64,000 nucleotides of DNA, taken from contig NZ_JAUOEO010000001.1 of NCBI RefSeq assembly GCF_030540825.1, positions 4,663,001 to 4,727,000 on the forward strand. The letters are read 5' to 3'. A program made the translations under genes and the position numbers. The DNA comes from Flavivirga spongiicola (GTDB lineage: Bacteria > Bacteroidota > Bacteroidia > Flavobacteriales > Flavobacteriaceae). The notes beneath the pieces are model-generated. The model saw nothing but the letters and a program-made list of their open reading frames with translations, made no database searches and was not told the origin of the DNA. Positions 36,490 to 46,227 of this stretch are shown piece by piece; within the stretch, counting starts at the first letter, position 1, and every line of letters starts with the position of its first letter.

Positions 36490-38124
36490 ATGACGACAAC
36501 AGTACAATTTCAAACACAAGTAAAAAACCTAATAGACAGCCTTAAAGGAATTTGTTCTAATTACGGTTTGGGTAATAGTGGCGACGAATACATTATCATC
36601 ACACAAACTTTCCTATACAAGTTTTTAAACGATAAGTTTGCTTATGAGGTAAAACAGCTGAATACTGAATTAGCTAAAGCGGAAAAATGGCAGCAAGCAA
36701 TTGAACAATTAACAGAGGAAGAATACGAAATGTTAACCTTGCAATTGAGTGCAGATACAGCAGTTTTACAATCACACCATTTTATATCACATTTATTTGG
36801 TATTCAAAATACATCAGATTTCGCAAAAACATTTGACGATACTTTGATGGATATTGCGATTCAAAACAATGATATATTTTCTGTAATAACCACAAGTGGC
36901 TCAAAAGAACCATTATTTGAAAGAATAAGCGAAAAAATTGATGAAGGTGATAGAAATGCATTTGCTAAAGCAGTAATTAATCAATTAGTAGACTTTAGTT
37001 TTGAGCATATTTTTAATGAGAAATACGACTTCTATGCTACTATTTTTGAATACTTAATAAAAGACTATAATAATGATAGTGGTGGTACGTATGCAGAGTA
37101 TTACACACCGCACGCAGTTGCCAAAATAATGGCCTCTATTTTAGTAACAGAAGATAACATACAAGATGTTACGTGTTACGACCCAAGTGCAGGTTCTGGA
37201 ACATTATTAATGAATTTAGCGCACGCAATTGGTGAGGACAAGTGTACTATTTATTCACAAGACGTTTCTAAAAAATCATCGAAACTATTACGCTTAAATT
37301 TAATCTTAAACAACTTAGTACATTCACTTCAAAATGTAGTACGTGGTAATACTATTTTAGCACCTTTTCATAAAGATAATGATAATGAACTACAGAAGTT
37401 TGACTATATCGTATCTAATCCACCATTTAAGTTAGATTTTAGCGAGTATAGAGACGATTTAGATAGTAAAGAAAATAATGAGCGCTTCTTTGCAGGAATA
37501 CCAAATATTCCTAAAAAGAAAAAGGAATCAATGGCTATCTATAGTTTGTTCTTGCAGCATATTATACACAGTTTAACCAAAAATGGTAAAGCAGCTATTG
37601 TTGTACCTACAGGTTTTATTACAGCACAAACTGGCATAGACAAAAAGATTAGAAAAAAAATGGTGGAAAGCAAAATGCTTGCAGGTGTAGTAAGTATGCC
37701 ATCTAATATTTTTGCTACTACAGGTACAAATGTTTCAATTGTTTTTATAGATAAAAATAATACTGAAGATGTTGTGTTAATCGACGCCTCAAATTTAGGT
37801 ACACAAATAAAAGAAGGTAAAAATAAAAAAACAGTATTAAGTGATATAGAAGAACAACAAATTATAGAAATCTTTAATAATAAGAAAACTGTAGATAATA
37901 TTTCAGTAGTGGTTTCTAATAATGATATTATAAAAAAGAATTATTCTTTCAGTGCTGGTCAATATTTCAAAGTAAAAATAGAATACATTGATATATCAAA
38001 TGAAAGTTTTGTCGATAGTATGGTAAGCTATCAAAAATCTATTAGTGAACTTTCTGTAAAATCTTCACAATTAGAAAATGAGATTTTCAAAAATTTAAAA
38101 AAATTGTCTTGCAGTGGTAAATAA
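36490..38124 (+). CDS. hsdM: type I restriction-modification system, DNA methylase M subunit
   Basis: A 544-residue N6-adenine methylase. The N-terminal helical part runs to about 190. Motif I is DPSAGSGTLL (about 230-239) for S-adenosylmethionine. Motif IV is SNPPF (about 308-312), the catalytic NPPF for N6-adenine. It forms the M2S core with HsdS and marks the host sites. The stop overlaps the HsdS GTG start by 11 bp. No broken motif seen. Confidence 0.95.
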   Translation: MTTTVQFQTQVKNLIDSLKGICSNYGLGNSGDEYIIITQTFLYKFLNDKFAYEVKQLNTELAKAEKWQQAIEQLTEEEYEMLTLQLSADTAVLQSHHFISHLFGIQNTSDFAKTFDDTLMDIAIQNNDIFSVITTSGSKEPLFERISEKIDEGDRNAFAKAVINQLVDFSFEHIFNEKYDFYATIFEYLIKDYNNDSGGTYAEYYTPHAVAKIMASILVTEDNIQDVTCYDPSAGSGTLLMNLAHAIGEDKCTIYSQDVSKKSSKLLRLNLILNNLVHSLQNVVRGNTILAPFHKDNDNELQKFDYIVSNPPFKLDFSEYRDDLDSKENNERFFAGIPNIPKKKKESMAIYSLFLQHIIHSLTKNGKAAIVVPTGFITAQTGIDKKIRKKMVESKMLAGVVSMPSNIFATTGTNVSIVFIDKNNTEDVVLIDASNLGTQIKEGKNKKTVLSDIEEQQIIEIFNNKKTVDNISVVVSNNDIIKKNYSFSAGQYFKVKIEYIDISNESFVDSMVSYQKSISELSVKSSQLENEIFKNLKKLSCSGK

Positions 38125-39370
38125 ATTAAAAAAATATAGATTTGATGAACTCTATGATATGAGTTCAGGTATATCTTCTAAACCCGAACAAGCAGGTCAC
38201 GGTTTTCCGTTTGTATCATTTAGCACAATTTTTAATAATGTTTTTCTTCCAAATGAACTTGATGAGTTAATGAATACATCAATAAAGGAAAGACAAATAT
38301 ATTCTGTAAAGAAAGGGGATATTTTTTTAACTCGTACGAGTGAAACACTTGATGAGTTGGGTATGAGTTCAGTTGCCTTAAAGGATTATCCAGATGCTAC
38401 ATTTAGCGGTTTTTCTAAGAGGTTACGACCTAAAGAAGAAGGTTTAGTAGACTCAAAATTTATTGGTTTTTACTTGAGAAGTTATCTTTTTAGAAAAGCA
38501 ATGAATAATAACGCTATAATGACATTAAGAGCAAGTTTTAATGAGCAAATTTTTTCATATTTAGAATTACTTTTACCAACCTTTGAAGTTCAATGTAAAA
38601 TAGGTGAATTATTATATAATATATATGAAAAAATAGAAGTTTGTAATAGCTTAATTAATCAAATTGAAAATATGTCTATGTCAATTTTCGACTATTGGTT
38701 TATTCAATTTGATTTTCCTAACATTAGCATTAAACCCTATAAAACATCGGGTGGTGAAATGTTTTATTCTAAAGAGTTAAATAGAAAAATACCTGATGGT
38801 TGGAAAACCATAACTTTAGGTGATTTTTGTGAAATATATCAGCCTAAAACTATATCCCAAAAAGTTATGGATGCTAATGCGAGTTATTTAGTTTATGGCT
38901 CAAATGGTATCATTGGCAAGTATTCAAAATTTAATCACGAAGATTCAGAAGTTGTTGTTTCTTGCAGAGGTGCTTGTGGTAACATACATAGGACGAGGCC
39001 CAAATCTTGGATAACTGGTAATTCAATGGTTTTTAAAATAAAGAATAAGAATATTAATAATGAATTTATTTATCATTCTCTACGTTGGCTAAATTTAAAA
39101 AACTCTTCAACTGGTTCAGTTCAAGGTCAGTTAACTCGGACGAATGTTTCAGTGCACAACATTGTGCTACCAGATGAAAAAATTATTAAAAAGTATAATA
39201 ATATAGTTGCCCCTTTAGTTGAAAAAAAGTTATTACTTTTTGCCGAAATTGATAAATATCAAAATCTTTTGGACTGGCTTACCCCATTGCTTATAAATGG
39301 TCAAGTAACGTTTAAAGAAGCGCAAAAGCATATTAACCAAGCAGCAGAACCACAAGAAGATTATGGCTAA
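38114..39370 (+). CDS. hsdS: type I restriction-modification system, specificity S subunit
   Basis: A 418-residue HsdS with two target-recognition halves. The first opens with RFDELYDMSSGISSKPEQ and ends in a conserved helix (VQCKIGELLYNIYEKIEVCN). The second opens with KIPDGWKTITLGDFCEIYQP near 225 and ends in a matching helical spacer. The start is a GTG inside the hsdM tail. Its stop overlaps the DUF4062 gene by 8 bp. Each half reads one part of a bipartite site; the site cannot be inferred from sequence by eye. Confidence 0.93.
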   Translation: MVNKLKKYRFDELYDMSSGISSKPEQAGHGFPFVSFSTIFNNVFLPNELDELMNTSIKERQIYSVKKGDIFLTRTSETLDELGMSSVALKDYPDATFSGFSKRLRPKEEGLVDSKFIGFYLRSYLFRKAMNNNAIMTLRASFNEQIFSYLELLLPTFEVQCKIGELLYNIYEKIEVCNSLINQIENMSMSIFDYWFIQFDFPNISIKPYKTSGGEMFYSKELNRKIPDGWKTITLGDFCEIYQPKTISQKVMDANASYLVYGSNGIIGKYSKFNHEDSEVVVSCRGACGNIHRTRPKSWITGNSMVFKIKNKNINNEFIYHSLRWLNLKNSSTGSVQGQLTRTNVSVHNIVLPDEKIIKKYNNIVAPLVEKKLLLFAEIDKYQNLLDWLTPLLINGQVTFKEAQKHINQAAEPQEDYG

Positions 39371-39992
39371 AAAGAAAAAAGACATAAAAATAATGGTAGG
39401 CTCTACTGTCTATGGTTTTGAAGACCAACTATCCCAAATAGTAGCGCAATTACAGCAGTTAGGTTATACAGTTTTAAACTCTCATATAGGTACTATAAAA
39501 GTAAATCCTACATTGTCTAATTTAGAAAACTGTTTAAATACAGTAGAAGAATGTGATTTGTTTTTAGGGATTATAAGACCTTATTATGGTACAGGAAATA
39601 TTGGAGATAAAAACATAACTTTTGAAGAAATTAAAAAAGCGATTGAGCTAAAGAAACCATATTGGTTTTTAGTACATAGAGACGTTACGTTTGGTCGTTT
39701 ATTACGTGGTAAATTACGTCTTAAAAAAGGAGATACAATTATTGCAAAAGATGATGATGAATACAAAGACTTTTCTATAGTTGTAGATAAGAATAAATTT
39801 TTTGATGAGCGTACTATTGAAATATATGAGTACGTTATAGAGAATCATATACCTGTTACATTAAGAAATGGTAATTGGGCACAAGAATTTTATCGTTTAG
39901 ATGAAATGCTAACTTATATTATTACTCAGTTTTCAGATAAAGGTTTTGTTGAGGGTATAATTAATGAAATACAAGAGGCAGATGGAGAATAG
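39363..39992 (+). CDS. DUF4062-domain protein
   Basis: A 209-residue protein starting KIMVGSTVYGFEDQLSQIV, the DUF4062 N-terminus. ECDLFLGIIRPYYGTG and SNLENCLNTVEECD fit a nucleotide-binding alpha/beta fold related to SLOG/TIR-like domains. This domain is common in defence islands beside restriction systems and NTPases and may bind or process a nucleotide signal. It overlaps hsdS by 8 bp and the next gene by 11-29 bp, so all are probably made together. No enzyme activity can be claimed. Confidence 0.75.
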   Translation: MAKKKKDIKIMVGSTVYGFEDQLSQIVAQLQQLGYTVLNSHIGTIKVNPTLSNLENCLNTVEECDLFLGIIRPYYGTGNIGDKNITFEEIKKAIELKKPYWFLVHRDVTFGRLLRGKLRLKKGDTIIAKDDDEYKDFSIVVDKNKFFDERTIEIYEYVIENHIPVTLRNGNWAQEFYRLDEMLTYIITQFSDKGFVEGIINEIQEADGE

Positions 39993-41421
39993 TTTTATTA
40001 TAAATAACTTATTACAGAAAGAAGAGAGTGTACGTTTAGAGTTTAAAACGAATGCCCATATAACTACTATTGCCAAAACTATAACCGCTTTTATTAATAC
40101 AGAAGGTGGTGATTTATTAATTGGTGTAGCTGATAATAAACAAATAGTTGGTGTAGATAATGCTCAAAGGTTAAGAAATAGAATACAACATCAATTAATA
40201 GATACTATTAGACCTAATGCACCGATTTCATCGCAAGTAATTAGATATAAAGGTAAAGACCTTGTATTAATAAGTGTTTGGGAAGGTGCAAATAAACCTT
40301 ATCAATACAAAGGTCAGATTTTTACTCGTGAAAATGACAGAACTAAACTATCAAGTCAAGATATACTAAAAGAACTAATTAGTGAGCGTAAAGCAGCAGA
40401 TTTTCATTGGGAAAGACGTTCGGTTTTAGGTGCTTCTCTTTCAGATTTAGATAAAGATGAAATAAACAAAACTATTGAGTATTATCAAGATTTTAAATCT
40501 GATGTTCATTTTGAAGATGAAGAAGATTTCCTAATTCAAATGGGATTAATGCAAAACGGTCATTATACGAACGCTTGTATTGTACTGTTTGCAAAATCAC
40601 CTATGCTGTTTATTCCGCAGTCTAAAATAAGAATTACAGTATATCCATCAGATAGTACAGGAGATAGGTTTTTAAACGACCGCATTTTTGATGATAATTT
40701 ATTTAGTAACATAACTGGTGTACTAAGTTTTTTAGATGCAACTTTTGGTAAAAGTATTAGTGTTGATGGTATTCATAGAAAAGAAAAATTAAACTATCCT
40801 TTATTAGCTTTAAGAGAAGGTTTACTAAATGCAATGGTACATAGAGATTATAATTCTGTTAATGGTTTTTTACAAATCTCAATTTTTTCTGATAGAACAG
40901 AAATTGCTAATTATGGTGGTTTGCCAGAAGGTATTACATTAAGAGATTTAAGAAGAGAACATAATTCTATACTACGTAATCCAGATATTGCTAAAATATG
41001 TTTTATAAGAAGGTATATTGAAATGCTTGGTAGTGGTACTTTAAGAATGATTAATGATTGTAAGAAGAATAAGTTCAAAACACCTTCCTGGAAACAAAAT
41101 AATAATATTACTACAGTTGTTTTTCCGGAACTTAAAGTAACTCTTAAAAATAGTGAGGGTATAAATGAGGGTATAAATGAGGGTATAAAAAGTAAGCTAA
41201 AAGAAACTTTTAAAGATGAAAATGAGGGTATAAAAAATGAACTTATTACTATTTATGAGCTTATTGATTCTACTTCTGGTTTAAAAACTAAAGATATTGC
41301 TACTGTTATAGATAAAGGTTTATCTACTACAGAACGTTATCTTAAAAAATTAAAAGATGAAGGTTTTATTGAATATGTAGGTTCTCTTAAAACAGGTAGT
41401 TATACTATTAAAAATTATTAA
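39982..41421 (+). CDS. AlbA_2 / HATPase_c_4 protein (Schlafen-like ATP-binding regulator)
   Basis: About 479 residues. I prefer the ATG at 39982 because AAGAGG lies just before it; an in-frame ATG at 39964 is possible. The N-terminal AlbA_2 domain has VRLEFKTN, TAFINTEGGDLLIGV and QIFTREND. The middle carries a RecG-like HATPase_c_4 part with LREGLLNAMVHRDY. The C-terminus is a winged HTH (LKTKDIATVIDKGLSTTERY). Between them a (GINE)n stretch comes from a 12-bp tandem repeat around 41153-41190. The family is often called a transcriptional regulator or ATP-dependent helicase, but biochemical proof is thin; Schlafen-type AlbA_2 domains can be nucleases. It may regulate or arm this defence module. 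Confidence 0.8.
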   Translation: MENSFIINNLLQKEESVRLEFKTNAHITTIAKTITAFINTEGGDLLIGVADNKQIVGVDNAQRLRNRIQHQLIDTIRPNAPISSQVIRYKGKDLVLISVWEGANKPYQYKGQIFTRENDRTKLSSQDILKELISERKAADFHWERRSVLGASLSDLDKDEINKTIEYYQDFKSDVHFEDEEDFLIQMGLMQNGHYTNACIVLFAKSPMLFIPQSKIRITVYPSDSTGDRFLNDRIFDDNLFSNITGVLSFLDATFGKSISVDGIHRKEKLNYPLLALREGLLNAMVHRDYNSVNGFLQISIFSDRTEIANYGGLPEGITLRDLRREHNSILRNPDIAKICFIRRYIEMLGSGTLRMINDCKKNKFKTPSWKQNNNITTVVFPELKVTLKNSEGINEGINEGIKSKLKETFKDENEGIKNELITIYELIDSTSGLKTKDIATVIDKGLSTTERYLKKLKDEGFIEYVGSLKTGSYTIKNY

Positions 41422-41422
41422 G

Positions 41423-42328
41423 ATGAACTTATATAACTTAAAATCAAAAGATACTATAAGTATTCTAAAGGAAAAGCCATTTAAATTAGAAAAGGAGATA
41501 CAAGCTCTTTTTGAAAGTAATTTAGATGCTTTGATGAATTTACAATTAGTAAAGTCAGAGTTCTCTATAAAAAATAAGCGTATAGATACTTTAGCTTATG
41601 ATAAACAATCAAATGCATTTATAATTATTGAATATAAGAGAAGTAAGAATATAAGTGTTGTTGACCAAGGTTTTACGTATCTAAGTTTAATGCTCGAAAA
41701 CAAAGCTGATTTTATTGTAGAGTATAATGAAACTTTAAAAGAGAATTTAAAGCGTACTGATGTAGATTGGAGTCAAACAAGAGTCGTTTTTGTTTCAACA
41801 ATTTTTACTGATAATCAACGAACAGCAACAAATTTTAAAGATATAGCAATTGAACTGTGGGAAGTAAAACGCTATGAAAATAATTTAATAAGTATTAATC
41901 AAATTAGAAAAAGTAAGTCTGCAGAAAGTATTAAGCCAATAACAGCATCTAATAAGGAATTAGAAAACATTACCAAAGAAATAAAAGTTTACTCAGAAGA
42001 AGGCCATACATTAAATAAGTCTGATAGTGCAGTAGAGTTGTATGAATCTTTTAGAGATGCTATTCTAAATTTCAAAGAAGACATAGAAATAATACCACGA
42101 AAGAAAAGAATTGCATTTAAAGGCAACCGTATCATTTGTGATATTTTAATTCAAAAAAGCGGTATAAAGTTATGGGTAAACTTAAAAAGTGGAGAACTTG
42201 ATGACCCTAAAAACTTAATGCGTGATGTTTCTAACATTGGTCATTGGGGTAATGGAGATTATGAATTAGTTATAAAAAATACAAACGATTTAGAATACAT
42301 AATGAGTTTAATAAAACAAGCTATTTGA
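41423..42328 (+). CDS. PD-(D/E)XK-like nuclease-fold protein with C-terminal DUF5655-like domain
   Basis: A 301-residue protein. The N-terminal half has KRIDTLAYDKQ (D55) and FIIIEYKRS (E70, K72), the D-ExK core of the PD-(D/E)XK fold, plus Q82 in the usual helix. The C-terminal part (about 200-300) ends in KLWVNLKSGELDD and RDVSNIGHWGNGDYELVIKN, a DUF5655-type domain seen in many predicted nucleases. It starts one base after the AlbA_2 gene stop, so they are co-translated. DNA cleavage is possible but unproved. It closes the defence run. Confidence 0.78.
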   Translation: MNLYNLKSKDTISILKEKPFKLEKEIQALFESNLDALMNLQLVKSEFSIKNKRIDTLAYDKQSNAFIIIEYKRSKNISVVDQGFTYLSLMLENKADFIVEYNETLKENLKRTDVDWSQTRVVFVSTIFTDNQRTATNFKDIAIELWEVKRYENNLISINQIRKSKSAESIKPITASNKELENITKEIKVYSEEGHTLNKSDSAVELYESFRDAILNFKEDIEIIPRKKRIAFKGNRIICDILIQKSGIKLWVNLKSGELDDPKNLMRDVSNIGHWGNGDYELVIKNTNDLEYIMSLIKQAI

Positions 42329-42507
42329 TTATAATATTTAATATGCTTGTGACAAAAAAGATATGTTATTAGGCTTTTTTAGTTTTAAAAAGGCATTTTA
42401 AACAATATTAAATAACTGATTATCAAATTGATATAAAACAAAAAATCATTGTAGATAAAAATTAAAGAGTGCCATAAAAGGTGTTAATTAAATAATATAA
42501 GTGCAGT
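42329..42507. other. 179-bp gap, no clear feature
   Basis: AT-rich spacer between the nuclease-like gene and the wHTH gene. No terminator or RNA gene stood out. It must contain the promoter of the following gene if that gene is separately expressed. Confidence 0.5.
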
Positions 42508-43172
42508 GTGACATTCACTATGGCTAATTTAAATAAATATGAATCTTTTATTCTAAAATCTCTTGACGATAAAAATGTAAAAGTAAGCAATGAATTATGT
42601 CAGTTACTTGAAGATTCTTTTAATATATCAAACAGTAACGCTCGTAAAATAATCCAAAGAGCAACACAGAAAGGTGTAATTAAATCTTCAACACCTTTAA
42701 CTTTTGGCAAGGGGCAATATGCTTATTGTAAGCCTACTACAAATTTCACAAAAGATAGAATTAAAATCATTTGTAAAAAGCACAGACCAACATTGTACCG
42801 TTTACTTGTTGCTTTAGACATAAACGATGGTATTTTGTCTTATTATGAAGCATTAAAAATCACTGCATCACCTCTTATAGATGGTATATCAAAAGTTGAT
42901 TATCTCGATGACTTAATCGGATTGTTAATGAAGTTCGAGATTGTATATCAAAAAGTAGATAAGAATTTAGTTAAGTATTTAATCTTAAAATTAAAAAAGG
43001 AAGATGAAGAAAACCTAATGCATATTCATTTTGCTAAAATATCTACAGATACCACATTTATAACAGATGTTCTAAAAAACTAAAATCACTACTTACAAAT
43101 TGGGTAAATACTAATTATTCTAAAAAATTACAACCTTACCCTAATTGGAATGGAAAAGACTCTATTCCTTAA
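42508..43172 (+). pseudogene. winged-HTH hypothetical protein with late frameshift
   Basis: The main frame gives 191 residues (42508-43083): an N-terminal winged helix (LNKYESFILKSLDDKNVKVS, ARKIIQRATQKGVIKS) and a helical C-terminal part. At the stop (after an A6 run at 43074-43079) a second frame continues smoothly to 43172, with tryptophan- and proline-rich residues ending NWNGKDSIP. One extra A would join the two into about 221 codons. It may be a real loss, a slippage site, or a sequencing error. The family looks like mobile-element cargo but I cannot name it. The element seems to end shortly after. Confidence 0.55.
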
Positions 43173-43202
43173 AGCATCATAATCAAAAACGACAGTGCAT
43201 AA

Positions 43203-43227
43203 AAAACCACCCATAATGGGTGGTTTT
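43203..43227. terminator. bidirectional intrinsic terminator
   Basis: AAAACCACCCA (43203-43213), 3-base loop, TGGGTGGTTTT (43217-43227): an 11-bp perfect stem flanked by A and T runs. It separates the plus-strand element from the minus-strand M16 peptidase gene and should stop transcription from both sides. Confidence 0.85.
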
Positions 43228-43255
43228 CGCTTTCTAACCATTACCGTTTTATTAG

Positions 43256-46084
43256 TTAGTTCTCTTGTTTGTTCTCTTCATTTTCGGGCATTAAAATAAA
43301 TTGGGCATAATTATTCATATTAAAGTAAATGTTTGCAGACTGTTTGAAATATTCTGAATCAATTTTATTTATTTTCGTCTCGTAATCTAAAATGTCATCA
43401 TAATTCAAATTGAATTCATTAACATTTTTAATCTGAGAAACCCAATAATAATTTAACTTAAGGCGTTCTTCAATATTCGCCAATTCTGCTTCTTTTATTT
43501 TGTTTATATCAGCTTCTGACACCCCTTCATTTTTAATCTTTTCAATTTCCTCAAATACTTTTCTTATTAACTTATCTACGTTTTCTGGAGCACAAGTAAA
43601 CCGTATATTCATCCTATACCAATCATAGGGTTTATTTATAGCAAAACCTGAAACTTGCACTCCATAAACACCAGACATTTTTTCACGTAACTTCTCCGTT
43701 AGCTTAATCTTCAACAATTTACCCAATAAGCTTATTTGTCCTTTTTTTTCTGGTGAAAAGTCAAGTTCTCCAGTAAAATTAATAGTTACTTTACTTTTAT
43801 CATCAATGCCTTTTACAAATGTCTTCTTAATAACACCTTTTGGACGTCTTAAGCCAATATCTTTCCAAGAGTTTTCTTCCTTTAAATTGGAAGGAAGGCT
43901 TCCTAAATAGCCTGTCACCAACTTTTTGAGCGTTTCCAATTCAAAACTTCCAACAAAAATAAAAGTAAAGTTATTGGCAGATTCAAGACGTTTTTTATAA
44001 AAATTATAAACTTCATCCAATTTTAGTTCATTTTCAATTTGTCCTTCTGTTAATGGAACACCTCTTAAATGATTTTGGGTCATCACCTCGCTTTTCTTTT
44101 TCTCAAAGAAAGCCCCTGGACTGTTATCTCTATCCTTATATGTTGATTTTAAACGTTCTTTGTGTACATCAAAAACATTGGCATCTTTATTAGGAGCTGT
44201 AAAATATAAATGTACCATTTGTAGCATTCTTTCAAGATCGGCAGATGAACTGCTACCCGAAAACAACTCCTCATAAAAATTAATATAAGGAACGGCTCTA
44301 ACAGTTTTTCCCATATTCAATTTCTTCAAATCTATATTCGAAATATTATTTACTCCACTTGAGCTAATAATATTACCCGCTTCTCTAGCAGACACATATA
44401 AGGAATCTGGTGAAAGGGAACTCCCGCCAGGTCTAAAACCATTCATAACTATTAAATCGTTCTGAAAATCTGTGGGTTTGGCAATAACGGTAACACCATT
44501 ATCAAGTTTCCATGTAGTGATATCCACATTTTCGTGATATTCCGTTTTTACAATTTTACCAGGTTTTGGTTTCTCTGGCATTAATTCTAAATTTCCTAGC
44601 TTATCACTATAAGGCTCAATATCTTTAGTATAACTGGAAGATAGTATTTTCAATATTTCGCTTTTACTTGGTAACCTCAAGCCATCTTTTGCTATGGACT
44701 TTATCACTACAGCTATGTTTTGTTGTTTACCCCATTCTGCACCTACTTTGTTTACTTCTTCAAGCGTTATGGCGGGTAATACCTCTTTATAAAATTCATA
44801 AATAAAGTTATCTCCAGGAATTGGGTCGCCATGGGTAAAATGATCTATGTATTGTTCAACATAGTATCTGGTAGGTATTTTTCCTATTTCCTTTTTATAT
44901 ATATTGGCGTTATTTAATATAACCGATTTATAACGTTCTAATTCAGATTCTGTAAAACCATATCTTCTAGCCTTTTCACTTTCAATTAATATAGATTCAA
45001 TACCTTCTTTAATTTTATCTTCTTTTAAATTAGCTCTTAAAGAATAGCTATGCATATTACCAAAAAACTTGCCAATTATAGCTGTTGCTGTTAAAAACGG
45101 GGCATCAGGTAACACTTCTATTTCATCTAAGCGCTGACGCAACATACCTGAATACAACTCCTGTAAAACCACTTGCTTATACTCCTTTAAAGTAGTAATT
45201 GCTTTACCTTTCTTTTTATGGTAGACAGAAATATTGACACCTCTTGCCTCTTTATCTGTAATTATAGTAACAGCAGGCTTTATATTATTAGGAATCTCAT
45301 AATAGATGCGTTCTTTTGCTTTTTTAACAGGGGCTATATCATCAAATAATTTCTTGATTTTGATTTCGGTTTCATCAACATTAAAGTCCCCAACTAAAAC
45401 AAGTGCCATTAAATCAGGACGGTACCAATCCCTATAAAAACGCTTCATAGTTTCGTATTCTGAATTTAAAATAACATCTAACATTCCTATGGGTAATCTT
45501 TTAGCATATCTGGAGTTATTTGTTATTGCTGGTATAGATTGATAAAACATGCGCATATTAGCACCGCTTCTTGCCCGCAGTTCTTCTGCAACCACCCCTC
45601 TTTCATTGTCTATTTCTTCATCATCAAACGTAATACCATCTGCCCACTCCCTTAAAACCTGGAGGCTGGTATTAAAAATAGCCTCGTCATCAGTAGGAAC
45701 AGATAACTTGTATACCGTTTCATCAAAACCGGTATGGGCATTTAAATCGGCACCAAACTCAATTCCCAAGCTCTGTAAATAATCTATAAGCTTATTTTTT
45801 TCAAAGCTTTTAGTTCCATTAAATGCCATATGTTCTATAAAATGCGCCAAACCTTGCTGGTCATCATCTTCTAGTACAGAACCTACATTTAATACAAGTC
45901 TTAATTCTGCTTTGTTCTCTGGTTTAGCATTGCGCTTTAAGTAATAAGCAAGGCCATTACTTAATTTACCTGTTTTAATTGATGGGTCTATTGGGATGTG
46001 TGTATTAAAACTAGTAGTTTGAGCCACTGTTTCCCCTATAAAAAGGGTTAAAATGATAATTATGATTACTGTTATATTTTTCAT
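43256..46084 (-). CDS. M16 family zinc peptidase (secreted)
   Basis: A 942-residue pitrilysin/insulinase-type peptidase. Residues 1-21 form a Sec signal peptide. The inverted zinc motif is HFIEH at 81-85 (H81, E84, H85) with the distal Glu around E161 in NERGVVAEEL. A second, inactive half starts near 500, giving the full two-half size. It should degrade peptides in the periplasm or at the outer membrane. It is the last gene of a minus-strand locus led by SusC/SusD, 143 bp after susD, and probably trims peptides brought in by that pair. All key residues are present. Confidence 0.92.
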   Translation of the reverse strand: MKNITVIIIIILTLFIGETVAQTTSFNTHIPIDPSIKTGKLSNGLAYYLKRNAKPENKAELRLVLNVGSVLEDDDQQGLAHFIEHMAFNGTKSFEKNKLIDYLQSLGIEFGADLNAHTGFDETVYKLSVPTDDEAIFNTSLQVLREWADGITFDDEEIDNERGVVAEELRARSGANMRMFYQSIPAITNNSRYAKRLPIGMLDVILNSEYETMKRFYRDWYRPDLMALVLVGDFNVDETEIKIKKLFDDIAPVKKAKERIYYEIPNNIKPAVTIITDKEARGVNISVYHKKKGKAITTLKEYKQVVLQELYSGMLRQRLDEIEVLPDAPFLTATAIIGKFFGNMHSYSLRANLKEDKIKEGIESILIESEKARRYGFTESELERYKSVILNNANIYKKEIGKIPTRYYVEQYIDHFTHGDPIPGDNFIYEFYKEVLPAITLEEVNKVGAEWGKQQNIAVVIKSIAKDGLRLPSKSEILKILSSSYTKDIEPYSDKLGNLELMPEKPKPGKIVKTEYHENVDITTWKLDNGVTVIAKPTDFQNDLIVMNGFRPGGSSLSPDSLYVSAREAGNIISSSGVNNISNIDLKKLNMGKTVRAVPYINFYEELFSGSSSSADLERMLQMVHLYFTAPNKDANVFDVHKERLKSTYKDRDNSPGAFFEKKKSEVMTQNHLRGVPLTEGQIENELKLDEVYNFYKKRLESANNFTFIFVGSFELETLKKLVTGYLGSLPSNLKEENSWKDIGLRRPKGVIKKTFVKGIDDKSKVTINFTGELDFSPEKKGQISLLGKLLKIKLTEKLREKMSGVYGVQVSGFAINKPYDWYRMNIRFTCAPENVDKLIRKVFEEIEKIKNEGVSEADINKIKEAELANIEERLKLNYYWVSQIKNVNEFNLNYDDILDYETKINKIDSEYFKQSANIYFNMNNYAQFILMPENEENKQEN

Positions 46085-46227
46085 GATTGATGTTTTGTGA
46101 TTTTAAGAGTTATAGCCCTATTAATACCAAATAAGTAGATTTGAAAAATCTAAAGAAATAGAGCCATAAACTGTAAATTTGTTTACAGCTCTATTATTTT
46201 AAGTGACTAACTCAAATAAATATGATA

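Noticed and set aside
41153..41190. 12-bp tandem repeat (GAGGGTATAAAT) as a regulatory or CRISPR-like repeat
   Set aside because: It is in frame inside the AlbA_2 gene and simply encodes a GINEGINEGIK linker; no spacers.
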